DNA of 64,000 bases from a virus: positions 18,119 through 82,118 of IMG/VR virus record IMGVR_UViG_3300000117_000011. One strand, given 5' to 3'. Below are positions 18,201 through 25,452 of the stretch, one piece after another (the stretch's first letter is position 1; every line of letters begins with the position of its first letter). The translations under genes were made by a program, and so were the position numbers. A model generated the notes under the pieces. It was not told where the DNA came from, ran no database searches, and saw only the letters and a list, made by a program, of their open reading frames with translations.

Positions 18201-21073
18201 ATGAAGCTGCAATTGATTTAACAGCATCAGCTGGTGGTGTTAATATTGATGCTGCAGCTGCTAAAGACGTTAACATCGGTGGTGGTCAAGTAGCTTTAAC
18301 TTCAAAAGATGATGCCGCTTCTGCAATTTCATTAACTGCTAATGTAGGTACAAGTGAAACAATTGTAATTACTAATACAAAAGGAATTACTGATGGTTCT
18401 GACGATGCAGGTGCAATCGAGCTTTCTGCAGCTGCAGGTGGTATTGGACTTGCTTGGGCAGATAATAAAGATCTTTGGGCTGAAGGCGGTAGAGCAGTTA
18501 TTACAGCTAATGAAAATGCTATTGAAGCTATTAAACTTGATGCGTCTTCAGGCGCTAATCAGACTATTAAGCTACTAAACACATCGAGCACAAAAGCTTA
18601 CAGTCTTGTTACAGATACCTCTTGCGATTTAAATGAAACTACAACTGTGTCAATGGATGATACGTCAGCTATTGCAGCTAACATGTCAGTTTCAGGTGAA
18701 GGTATACCAGCTGGTGCTTTTGTTGTAAGCGTTACAAATAGTACCTCTTTTGTACTGTCTGCTGCAGCAACTGCAACATCTACTGATGAGACTTTGACAT
18801 TTACAACGCCAGCTGCTATTGACTTACATGCAGCTTCTGGTGGATTCTCTATTGACGGTGTGCAACCATCAAATATTACAGTTGATTCAGCAGGTAATGC
18901 CGATGATCTAACAATTTCAGTAACAGGCGCAACTGACTCTAGTCTTTTCTTGACTTCAGCCGGTACAGGTGTTGATGCTATAGACATTGATGCATCAGCA
19001 GGTTCAATGCTTATTGGTAAATCACTTGCTGATGGTAAAACGCTTAAGATTGGTAAAAATGCTGCTGTTGAAATGACCTTTACACCTCATGGCACTCCTG
19101 CTAGTGAAAAATGGTCTTTAGTCAATACAGCAGGTACAGCTACTGACGCTATTTCACTACAATCAGTCGCGGGTGGTATCACAGCAAAAGTTGCTGATGG
19201 TAGCGAGCTTATTTTAGGAAACTCAAACAGTGATACTTTTGTTAAGGTCTTACCACATGGTACTCCAGCTTCAGAGAAAATTAGTATTACAAATGCTTCA
19301 GGTACAGCTGCAGATGCAATTGGCTTGACAACAACAGCTGGTGGCATATCACTCACTTCAGCAAGTACAGTTACAGTTGATTCTGATGCTTTTGATATTA
19401 CGTCTGATCAAGCAAATGATCCGCTTGTAAGAATTATTAATACAGTAAATGATGCAGATGGAGCAAGACTTAGATTTGTAAAAGCTAGGAACAGTGCTGC
19501 AGGTGAGGACAATGACGTTGCAGGTTTAATTGAATTCTATGCAGGCGATGACAACCAAGATCAAGTTAAATTTGGTGAAATTAAATCACAAGTGGCAGAT
19601 GCGTCAAATGGTGCTGAAGGTGGTAAGCTTACACTTAGCATTGCTTCACATGATGGTGGATTAGCTCCTGGATTGATTCTTGCAGACGGTTCAGCTGATG
19701 ATGAAGTTGATGTAACAATTGGTAATGGTGCTGCTTCTGTGACAACAGTTGCTGGTGAGCTTGCAGTTACTGGTGCACTTGCAGTTACAGGAAATCTTAC
19801 AGTTAATGGTACAACAACAACTGTTAATTCAACAACACTTACAGTTGATGATAAAAACATCGAGCTAGGTGTAAGTGGAGATGATATTACAGGTCAAACT
19901 GCAACACTAGACAATACTGTTGCTACTGTAACTGTAGCAAGTACAGCAGGATATCGTGTAGGTGCTACTCTTACAAAGACAGACGGTGGTGGTGCATTTA
20001 AGGCAGGCGGTGTAAGAATTAAGTCCGTTGATTCTTCAACGCAAATTACTGTTGAGAATGATGTTGGTGATGCAGTACATGCAACAACCGGTGCTATTAC
20101 ATTTACAGTTGACAATAGCGATGCTACTGACTTTACAGCAGATGGTGGTGGTATTACTCTTAAGGCTACTCAAGATAAGACTTTCAACTACGTTAAGAGC
20201 ACTGAATCATGGACTTCATCTGAGAATCTAAACTTAGCTAACGGGAAAGAAATTAAACACAATGGAACATCTTTACTAAGTTCTAGCACTCTTGCAAATT
20301 CAATAACATCATTGGCTGGAATTACAGTTGCCCAATCCGGTGGGATTGCAACTCTAGGCTCAGGAGGTGCTATTGGCGCAGACTTTGGTGCAATTGATAA
20401 TGGAATAAGCAATATTACAACTGGTGGTATACTAAAGATTGATGTTGACGGAACTGCAATTAATGCTGCAGGCTCATTAACACTTGGTGAAGGAAATGAT
20501 GCAGGTTTATACTTTAAAAACTCAGGTAACGAGCTCTTTATCGAAAATACTGTGGCCACAGGTGAGATTAGACTTAAAATTGGGAGTGAGGAATTATTAA
20601 GAATTGACGGTGTTAATGATAGAGTTATTCTACCTCAGGGTAAGTTACACATTGCTAAAGACAATAGTAATAATCTTCTTGAAGTAGATCCAAGTGATGA
20701 CCTTGCCATTCAATTTAAAGGACCTACTAGATTTGAATCAGCTGTTGTACTTAATTCAGTAACTAAGACAATATCATCTGACTCAATAGAAGTTACTTCT
20801 GGTTATCATAAGCTAGAATGCCCGGGCTCTGATACTACTGATGACTTGACTTCATTAACTTCAGGAACAGGAATTGACTTTCAAGCAGGACAAATTTTAG
20901 TACTACAAATTGCAAGTGCAGGTGATACAATTACTGTTAAAGATAATACAGATAGCGGTAATATTAGATTAAGTACTGCTACTTTTGCTATGAACAGTGT
21001 TAATGATACATTAACTTTGATATATAACGGAACAAATTGGTGTGAGACTTCTAAATCTGATGCTGCTACTTAA
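15290..21073 (+). CDS. Giant repetitive tail fibre protein B
   Basis: 1927 residues, paralogue of the protein at 8922. The N-terminus begins with an attachment-like segment (DDLHTLGTSDKKWKELHVHD). The shaft contains two copies of the large 'FAEIKAQVADAS' module (from 16151 and 19418), a tandem 135-codon repeat (SAGGVNIDAAAAKDV, then LTSKDDAASAISLTANVGTS) and several GxGIP modules. NLTVNGTTTTVNSTTLTVDD near 19797 mirrors the copy near 11061 in the paralogue. The end (GQILVLQIASAGDTITVKDN, then LTLIYNGTNWCE) is a compact beta domain common at the C-terminus of phage fibres. Composition is rich in Ala, Gly, Thr and Asp. Inference: a second long fibre, possibly with a different receptor. It is followed by a strong inverted repeat. 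Confidence 0.88.
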   Translation: MSALKPDTDDLHTLGTSDKKWKELHVHDIELKSSLKLEGSSSGVSTLATLAAAADTTINLPAMATGTYHLPVLASATTTAIAATPEELNLLDAGTARTAFAGGDGLQLADELIIDDNSASASKKIQVQDLVDFLETTNGVSGFASAVSITDSTASSSVGTGALKVDGGVGIDKELFVGLTANIAGIATFQDSLAIQSQPANALGIRFNSDRGENDINSTDYDVKVIDVFAGTGDATQGTILWDDDQSSFSVTSGKLHSETQFTVGPIATPNFTVAPTTGVIDVEGSAPVLTIKNTASDAVGGVLKLVNDKGAAGADNDVAGAIEFHADDDAQDQVKFAEIKAQVADASQSYEGGKLTLSVASHDGGLASGIVINGGTQITDATCDTTENSTTVTMDSTANLHVGMGVIGTGIPALATVASIHANGTEFTLSAQATASNNDETLTFINADDEVDVTIGNGSNSTVTIPGNLTVQGTTVTVDTTNLSVSDQNILINDGGSLANSAGAGLDIEAAGSVAGFMRVASSHANLEFKAPSGSTLTLDVDANKTLTVNGDLNISGDSVINQDLSSNSTNAELGRLTLSNASGLLPKTTAGGGFIDIGSATAEFGDIFVGDGKGLKLGADQDVTILHDSAVGLAIESTGDIGISSNAGSINIGADLADDQTLKLGKASTVQTIIAPSNTAGSELYSVINTAGDTTGADGAGAILLSSVAGGMGLAWNAAKALHAQGGTAVIAAEENIANAIKLHATAGSSQSIRLENTAGSADASTITDATCDTTENSTTVTMDDTSAIAANMSVSGTGIPAGAFVVSVTNGTSFVLSAQATVSNTNETLTFTKSAAIDLTASAGGVNIDAAAAKDVKISGGQLALTSKDDAASAISLTANVGTSETIVVTNTQGTADGTNSNAAAVQLTSTAGGMGLAWNDAMDLWAEGGRAIITANENPGSAGPVIKLHADAGANQTIQLLNDAGTDEAAIDLTASAGGVNIDAAAAKDVNIGGGQVALTSKDDAASAISLTANVGTSETIVITNTKGITDGSDDAGAIELSAAAGGIGLAWADNKDLWAEGGRAVITANENAIEAIKLDASSGANQTIKLLNTSSTKAYSLVTDTSCDLNETTTVSMDDTSAIAANMSVSGEGIPAGAFVVSVTNSTSFVLSAAATATSTDETLTFTTPAAIDLHAASGGFSIDGVQPSNITVDSAGNADDLTISVTGATDSSLFLTSAGTGVDAIDIDASAGSMLIGKSLADGKTLKIGKNAAVEMTFTPHGTPASEKWSLVNTAGTATDAISLQSVAGGITAKVADGSELILGNSNSDTFVKVLPHGTPASEKISITNASGTAADAIGLTTTAGGISLTSASTVTVDSDAFDITSDQANDPLVRIINTVNDADGARLRFVKARNSAAGEDNDVAGLIEFYAGDDNQDQVKFGEIKSQVADASNGAEGGKLTLSIASHDGGLAPGLILADGSADDEVDVTIGNGAASVTTVAGELAVTGALAVTGNLTVNGTTTTVNSTTLTVDDKNIELGVSGDDITGQTATLDNTVATVTVASTAGYRVGATLTKTDGGGAFKAGGVRIKSVDSSTQITVENDVGDAVHATTGAITFTVDNSDATDFTADGGGITLKATQDKTFNYVKSTESWTSSENLNLANGKEIKHNGTSLLSSSTLANSITSLAGITVAQSGGIATLGSGGAIGADFGAIDNGISNITTGGILKIDVDGTAINAAGSLTLGEGNDAGLYFKNSGNELFIENTVATGEIRLKIGSEELLRIDGVNDRVILPQGKLHIAKDNSNNLLEVDPSDDLAIQFKGPTRFESAVVLNSVTKTISSDSIEVTSGYHKLECPGSDTTDDLTSLTSGTGIDFQAGQILVLQIASAGDTITVKDNTDSGNIRLSTATFAMNSVNDTLTLIYNGTNWCETSKSDAAT
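16151..16700 (+). repeat. Fibre module copy C (with GxGIP insert)
   Basis: In frame with, and closely similar to, copies A and B of the preceding fibre gene: FHADDDAQDQVKFAEIKAQV, EGGKLTLSVASHDG, then a GTGIP...FTLSA segment and EVDVTIGNG. It shows that the two fibre genes share DNA-level blocks. Confidence 0.88.
17811..18375 (+). repeat. Direct repeat with a 76-bp exact match, 405-bp period
   Basis: 17886-17961 and 18291-18366 are identical over 76 bp, and similarity extends upstream to about 17811 and 18208. The offset of 405 bp equals 135 codons, so deletion or duplication by recombination would keep the frame. Confidence 0.92.
19418..19760 (+). repeat. Fibre module copy D (lacking the GxGIP insert)
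   Basis: Equivalent to copies A-C up to GGLAPGLILADG and then directly EVDVTIGNG. The ~65 residues present at this place in A, B and C are absent. This is the clearest evidence that the segment is an independent module. Confidence 0.85.
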
Positions 21074-21081
21074 AATAATTT

Positions 21082-21127
21082 TATAAATTGACCTCACTTT
21101 TATTATAATATTAATGAAAGTGAGGTC
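21082..21127 (+). promoter_or_regulatory. Late-promoter-like element plus RBS-masking hairpin before the nuclease gene
   Basis: TATAAATT (21082-21089) matches the T4 late element TATAAATA at 7 of 8 positions. It is followed at once by a perfect 11-bp inverted repeat: GACCTCACTTT (21090-21100), a 16-nt loop, and AAAGTGAGGTC (21117-21127). The right arm contains GAGG (21122-21125), the ribosome site for the ATG at 21132, so RNA read through from upstream would have a masked start. A late transcript starting about 6 nt after the TATAAATT would lack the outer half of the left arm. There is no T-run after the stem, which argues against a simple terminator. Confidence 0.6.
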
Positions 21128-21131
21128 TGTT

Positions 21132-21965
21132 ATGACTATTTTAAAGGAGCATGTCTCCTATTCTGAAGTTCGTCAATGGAAAGAGTGTCCTTGGCGACAT
21201 AAGTTATTATACATAGATAAATTATCAACATTTGAAGAAAGTCCTCATTTGCATTACGGAACAATCATTCACGATGCATGTGAGCACTTTTTAAAAACAA
21301 AAGAACTTAAAATCGAAGAAGCACAAAGCAAGATTAAAGCTGCATGGGACGAACATGGCTTTGACTCAGAAGATTTTATTCAGTTGCAAACACAACGCGC
21401 AGAGATTCAAGGTTGGAAGTACAAGCATAGCAAGCTAAAAGACTGGCTACAATGGGCAGAAGCAAGTATAAGCTCAGTGCCACAATTTTTAGATGAAACG
21501 TTTCCTGGTTGGGAATTCCAATCAGCGGAAGAAGCTTTATATGAAAACATGCAAAACATTAATACAAAATTTAAAGGCTATATCGATTGTATCATAAAAG
21601 TCCCGCACAAAGAAAAATATAAATATTGGGTGTTAGATTGGAAAACATCTAATGGAAGAGGTTGGTCTTTAGATAAACAAAGAGACTTTAAGACGCAAGC
21701 ACAAGTTATACTTTATAAGCACTTTTGGGGAACTAAGCATAACGTAGATATGAAAGACATACAGTGTGGTTTTATTTTACTTAAAAAGGTTAAGACAGTA
21801 GGTAAATCATGTCAGCTCATAAAAGTTTCAGCAGGTCCAAAAAACTTAGAAAAATCACAAAAAATGGTGAGAAGCATGATTAAAACTGTAGAAAAACAAT
21901 TTTTTCTAAAAAATAGAAATTCTTGTATGTTTTGTGAATTTAAAAATACTGACTATTGTAGATAG
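21132..21965 (+). CDS. PD-(D/E)XK nuclease, Cas4/RecB-like, with four conserved-type cysteines
   Basis: 277 residues from the ATG at 21132 (GAGG 6 nt upstream). An ATG at 21114 would add six residues but has no ribosome site. The N-terminus SYSEVRQWKECPWRHKLLY is the typical opening of RecB/Cas4-type nucleases. Next come GTIIHDACEHFL (active-site histidine region), FKGYIDCI (first Asp) and WVLDWKTS (the D-x-K signature). The C-terminus has CMFCEFKNTDYC. With the cysteine of CPWR this gives four cysteines arranged as in the iron-sulphur nucleases Cas4 and AddB. Family role: DNA end processing or exonuclease. Inference: the phage uses it in recombination, replication-end trimming or host DNA degradation. 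Expression is probably controlled by the hairpin upstream. Confidence 0.85.
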   Translation: MTILKEHVSYSEVRQWKECPWRHKLLYIDKLSTFEESPHLHYGTIIHDACEHFLKTKELKIEEAQSKIKAAWDEHGFDSEDFIQLQTQRAEIQGWKYKHSKLKDWLQWAEASISSVPQFLDETFPGWEFQSAEEALYENMQNINTKFKGYIDCIIKVPHKEKYKYWVLDWKTSNGRGWSLDKQRDFKTQAQVILYKHFWGTKHNVDMKDIQCGFILLKKVKTVGKSCQLIKVSAGPKNLEKSQKMVRSMIKTVEKQFFLKNRNSCMFCEFKNTDYCR

Positions 21966-21971
21966 GAAAAT

Positions 21972-23222
21972 ATGAGTAAAAAGAAAATATTAATAATTTC
22001 AGATCACGCTTTGTCTCCAAGTGGTGTAGGTGTACAAACAAAGTTTTTAGTTGAAGGTCTACTTAAAACAAACGATTATGAATTTATTCAATTAGGCGCA
22101 GCTGTAAAACACCAGAATTATAGTACAGTTAAAGTAAATGATAATTTCTATATAAAACCTATAGATGGATTTGGGAGTCCAGCGCTGTTAAGATCTGTTA
22201 TTCTAAACGAACAGCCTGATGCGTTGTTAATATTCACTGACCCTAGATTTTTTACATGGTTATTTCAAATTGAAGATGAAATAAGACAAGTGTGTCCTAT
22301 TTTATGGTGGCATGTTTGGGATAACAAACCTACTCCTAAATTTAACTATTGGATGTACGACTCAACAGATGCTATTAATTGTCACTCTTATTTGACTTAC
22401 TTAATGTGCAAAGAAAACTATGATAAGAAGACAACTTTTATTCCTCACGCTTTCCCGAAATCTGTTTTTTACAAGATTGATGATAATTTAAGAAAAAGTG
22501 AAAAGAAGAGAATATTAGGTGAGAAAAGAAAAGATAATTTTGTATGCCTTTGGATGAATAGAAATTGTAAAAGAAAAAGACCCGGGGACGTATTATATTC
22601 TTGGAAGTTATTTCTTGAAAGTCTAAACAAAGAAGATAGAAAAAATGTTACACTTTTGCTTCACACTAACCCGAAAGATAATGCTGGATGTAATTTGTTT
22701 GAAATAGGCTACAACTTAGACATATTAGACACAGTTGCTTTTTCTACAGAAAAAGTTGAAACAGAACACATTAATGTTTTACACAACATTTCAGATGTTT
22801 GCTTAAATATGAGCTTCAATGAAGGTTTTGGTTTAACAACACTTGAATCAATGATGACTGGAACGCCTATCATTGCTGCTAAAACTGGAGGTTTATATAG
22901 ACAAGTTATAGACTTTAGAGATAATACAGAAAATGGTATAGCGATAGATATAAAAAACAAGTCACTTGTTGGTAGCCAAAATGTACCTTATATCTTTGAA
23001 GACTATGTTGATAATCAAGATGTTGCAAACGCCATTATGAAAATATACAAAATGAATTTTGAAGAAAAATTAAAGCTTAGCGAAAAGGTAATAAACTACG
23101 CAAATTTTGCGTTTAATTATGAAAATACAATTAACTTATGGGACAAATCAATAAGAAAGACAATTGAGGAATTTAAGTGTCAAAAACAAAAAACAAACGT
23201 AACAGCGATCACTTTAAAGTAA
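21972..23222 (+). CDS. GT-B fold glycosyltransferase (GT4-like) 1
   Basis: 416 residues. AGGAA (21964-21968) lies close to the ATG. The first domain begins KKILIISDHALSPSGVGVQT, the glycine-containing nucleotide-fold start of GT-B enzymes. The second domain contains the E-x7-E nucleotide-sugar motif NEGFGLTTLE (E284 and E292), followed by GTPIIAAKTGG. WWHVWDNKPTPKFNYW is a distinctive aromatic stretch in the acceptor-side domain. Family role: transfer of a sugar from a nucleotide sugar. Acceptor unknown: virion protein, modified DNA base or host glycan are all possible. The last 46 nt overlap the next glycosyltransferase, so the two are probably co-translated. Confidence 0.88.
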   Translation: MSKKKILIISDHALSPSGVGVQTKFLVEGLLKTNDYEFIQLGAAVKHQNYSTVKVNDNFYIKPIDGFGSPALLRSVILNEQPDALLIFTDPRFFTWLFQIEDEIRQVCPILWWHVWDNKPTPKFNYWMYDSTDAINCHSYLTYLMCKENYDKKTTFIPHAFPKSVFYKIDDNLRKSEKKRILGEKRKDNFVCLWMNRNCKRKRPGDVLYSWKLFLESLNKEDRKNVTLLLHTNPKDNAGCNLFEIGYNLDILDTVAFSTEKVETEHINVLHNISDVCLNMSFNEGFGLTTLESMMTGTPIIAAKTGGLYRQVIDFRDNTENGIAIDIKNKSLVGSQNVPYIFEDYVDNQDVANAIMKIYKMNFEEKLKLSEKVINYANFAFNYENTINLWDKSIRKTIEEFKCQKQKTNVTAITLK

Positions 23223-24379
23223 AAAAAGTTTTATTAAAAGGACCTTTATTCACAAGCTCGGGTTACGGAGTACATTCAAGACAAGTTTTTACAGCACTAT
23301 CGAAAAGAAGTGACATCGACTTATTTTTAAAACCTACAGACTGGGGTAACAACTCATGGATTTTAGATCAAGATTTTAATAATGGTATTATAAAAAAAAT
23401 GTTAGACTATGCAAGAAAAAATATTGCAAATATTAGTTTTGATGTTTCATATCAAGTATCACTGCCTAACGAGTGGACAAACATAGCAAGTAAAAATGTA
23501 GGTATAACTGCTGGATTCGAAGCTGATATTGTTAAAGAAAGCTGGATTGACTCATGTAATTCGATGAATGCAATAATAACGCCCTCAGAGTTTACCAGAA
23601 TGGCGTTTGTTAAAACTTCTAACACTTGCAAAACAAAACTAAAAAGAAAAATAAAAGTAATAAACGAGTGGTATTATGATGAATTTGATCGTATAGAAGA
23701 AGATTCAAGATACTTTGACTTTTTGGAATACGATAAAAACATATTAATAATGGGCCAAATTACAGCTTCACACCCAGTTGCAGATAGAAAAAACATTATA
23801 AAAACGATTAAATGTGCTGTCGAATTTTGTAAAAACAAAGATATTGGTATTGTTCTTAAAATAAATGCAGGTAAAAATACAAAACAATTAAAAGATGTAG
23901 TTATAGATAGTATTAAGAAAAATATTGATCAAGAGAATTTATCAAAAATTACTTTTTTGTTTGGAAACTTTTCTATTCAAGAAATTAAAAATTTATATAT
24001 ATCAAGTAAAATAGCGTGTATGCTTACTGGAACAAGAGCTGAAGGCTGGGGTCTTCCTTTGATTGAAGCTGCTTCATGTGGACTACCAATAATTGCAACA
24101 AACTATTCTGCTTATAAAGAATTTCTTAAAGAAGACTTTTTGAAAATTAACTTTAATTTGATAGAATTTAAAAGTGATTTAAATTTCGTAGATATAGACA
24201 AAAGTCCTAAGTGGGCTGATTTTTGTGAAAACGACATGTTAGATAAGCTAAAAACATTCTTTAAAAACACAGAAGTTTACAAAGACATTGCTACTAGAAG
24301 GCAAAAAATAATTAAACAAAATTTTAATATGAGTAAAATATTAAATAATTATAATAAATTTTTTAAGAGCAATTTTTAA
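23177..24379 (+). CDS. GT-B fold glycosyltransferase (GT4-like) 2
   Basis: 400 residues. The start is GTG at 23177, supported by TTGAGGA (23164-23170) 6 nt upstream; this gives a 46-nt overlap in a different frame with the preceding gene. The N-domain has VKKVLLKGPLFTSSGYGVHS with the GxGVH-type loop. The C-domain has TRAEGWGLPLIEAASCG, the E-x7-E motif (E289, E297). The two glycosyltransferases differ clearly in sequence, so they are not a recent duplication and probably add different sugars or act in succession. A following membrane-anchored small protein begins at the base after the stop. Confidence 0.87.
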   Translation: MSKTKNKRNSDHFKVKKVLLKGPLFTSSGYGVHSRQVFTALSKRSDIDLFLKPTDWGNNSWILDQDFNNGIIKKMLDYARKNIANISFDVSYQVSLPNEWTNIASKNVGITAGFEADIVKESWIDSCNSMNAIITPSEFTRMAFVKTSNTCKTKLKRKIKVINEWYYDEFDRIEEDSRYFDFLEYDKNILIMGQITASHPVADRKNIIKTIKCAVEFCKNKDIGIVLKINAGKNTKQLKDVVIDSIKKNIDQENLSKITFLFGNFSIQEIKNLYISSKIACMLTGTRAEGWGLPLIEAASCGLPIIATNYSAYKEFLKEDFLKINFNLIEFKSDLNFVDIDKSPKWADFCENDMLDKLKTFFKNTEVYKDIATRRQKIIKQNFNMSKILNNYNKFFKSNF

Positions 24380-24673
24380 ATGATCTACATACTAATACTA
24401 TCAATTTTAGCTAATTTTTTCTTTGGCTACTTTTGTATAAAGTTTGCTTTAATAGTTTTAAACGTTCAGGATGCCATTGAAAAGTCGTTAGATAAAATAG
24501 ACGTTAAATACAATAGACTAAATCAGATAGCAAAAATACCTGTTTTTTATGACAGCCCAGAAATTAAAAACATTATAAGTGAAGTAATAGAAGTTCAAGA
24601 CGTTGTCTTAGAAGTTGCAGCAATTCTTTCAAACTCACCAAACAAAAAAGAAGAGGAAATGAAAGAAGAATAA
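24380..24673 (+). CDS. Small membrane-anchored protein
   Basis: 97 residues. Residues ~2-28 form one hydrophobic segment (IYILILSILANFFFGYFC, then IKFALIVL), followed by a helical polar tail with IPVFYDSPEI and a charged end (KKEEEMKEE). The ATG directly follows the stop of the glycosyltransferase gene; AAGAG lies ~11 nt upstream. Similar small proteins with one N-terminal helix and a '(F/Y)xDSPE' phrase occur in T4-like marine phages next to late-regulation genes (from memory, not checked). It is not clearly a holin because it has a single helix and a long cytoplasmic tail. Function unknown. Confidence 0.72.
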   Translation: MIYILILSILANFFFGYFCIKFALIVLNVQDAIEKSLDKIDVKYNRLNQIAKIPVFYDSPEIKNIISEVIEVQDVVLEVAAILSNSPNKKEEEMKEE

Positions 24674-24682
24674 ATCTAGTAA

Positions 24683-25444
24683 ATGAGGAATGTCTTGACT
24701 AAAGAAACAAAAGAAGAAGATAAAAAAGTTTTAAAGAAAAAAAAGAAGAAAAAAAACTATTATTTTTCAATGGAAACACAAGAAAAAATAGTAGAATACC
24801 AGCAAGTAAAAGCTAAAAGAAGAAGAGACACCATATATGTTAGTCATATACATCCAGCTTTTAAAGAATTAGTTCATAATTTAGTATCTGTTTATAAATT
24901 TAAATCATCTTCAGAAGACATTAATCATTTAAAACATGATTGCGTTACTTTTCTATTTGAAACAATACACAAGTGGAAACCTGAAAATGGTACTAAAGCT
25001 TTCTCCTATTTTAACGTTGTTGCTAAAAACTGGCTTACAATTCATTCAAGAAGACTTATGAAAAACGCAAAAAGAAACATATCAACTGATTGCAATGAAG
25101 GATTTACTTCTTACGAAAAGGAACAGCTCAACAGAATAGCTCCTGATGTAGGCCAGTTATATATCGATGCAATTGACAAAGCTGAATTTTTGCCAAAATT
25201 TATGGAAATGACTGATCGTATTCAAGAAAAACTCAAAGACGAAAAAGATATTCGCTGTATAAATGCTGTAAAGCAAATTTTTCAAAATGCTAATAATCTA
25301 GACTATTTAAATAAACGAGCAGTTTTTGTATATCTTAGAGAAATATCAGGACTTAATAGCTCAGAACTTAGTTCAAGTTTATCAACAATAAGAAAACATT
25401 ACAGAAAAATGTGTGGTCATGGTAAAGAATTTGACTTATTTTAG
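24683..25444 (+). CDS. 55: gp55-like late RNA polymerase sigma factor
   Basis: 253 residues from ATG 24683. A TTG at 24695 has a better ribosome site (GAGGA 24685-24689, 5 nt spacing) and may be the true start. After a lysine-rich N-terminus comes the core region AFKELVHNLVSVYKFKSSSE, then CVTFLFETIHKWKPENG and KAFSYFNVVAKNWLTIHSRR. This matches the region-2-like pattern of T4 gp55 (helix, a 'Y..F' step, 'F....Y.T...FN.F'). Role in T4: gp55 binds the host core polymerase and, with gp33 and the gp45 clamp, recognises TATAAATA late promoters. At 253 aa it is longer than T4 gp55 (about 185 aa); the extra length is the basic N-terminus and a C-terminal helical part (SGLNSSELSSSLSTIRKHY) that looks like an HTH. 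Candidate target elements exist in this window. Confidence 0.78.
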   Translation: MRNVLTKETKEEDKKVLKKKKKKKNYYFSMETQEKIVEYQQVKAKRRRDTIYVSHIHPAFKELVHNLVSVYKFKSSSEDINHLKHDCVTFLFETIHKWKPENGTKAFSYFNVVAKNWLTIHSRRLMKNAKRNISTDCNEGFTSYEKEQLNRIAPDVGQLYIDAIDKAEFLPKFMEMTDRIQEKLKDEKDIRCINAVKQIFQNANNLDYLNKRAVFVYLREISGLNSSELSSSLSTIRKHYRKMCGHGKEFDLF

Positions 25445-25452
25445 GAAAAACA

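Noticed and set aside
6866-20105. CRISPR-like or diversity-generating retroelement repeats
   Set aside because: Repeats are long, in frame and part of fibre domains. No reverse transcriptase, template repeat, or short regularly spaced repeats with unique spacers were seen.
1588-20559. Many open frames on the minus strand and in other + frames inside the fibre genes
   Set aside because: They lie wholly inside strong coding genes, have low-complexity Ala/Val/Ser translations mirrored from the repeats, and lack ribosome sites. Judged as shadows.
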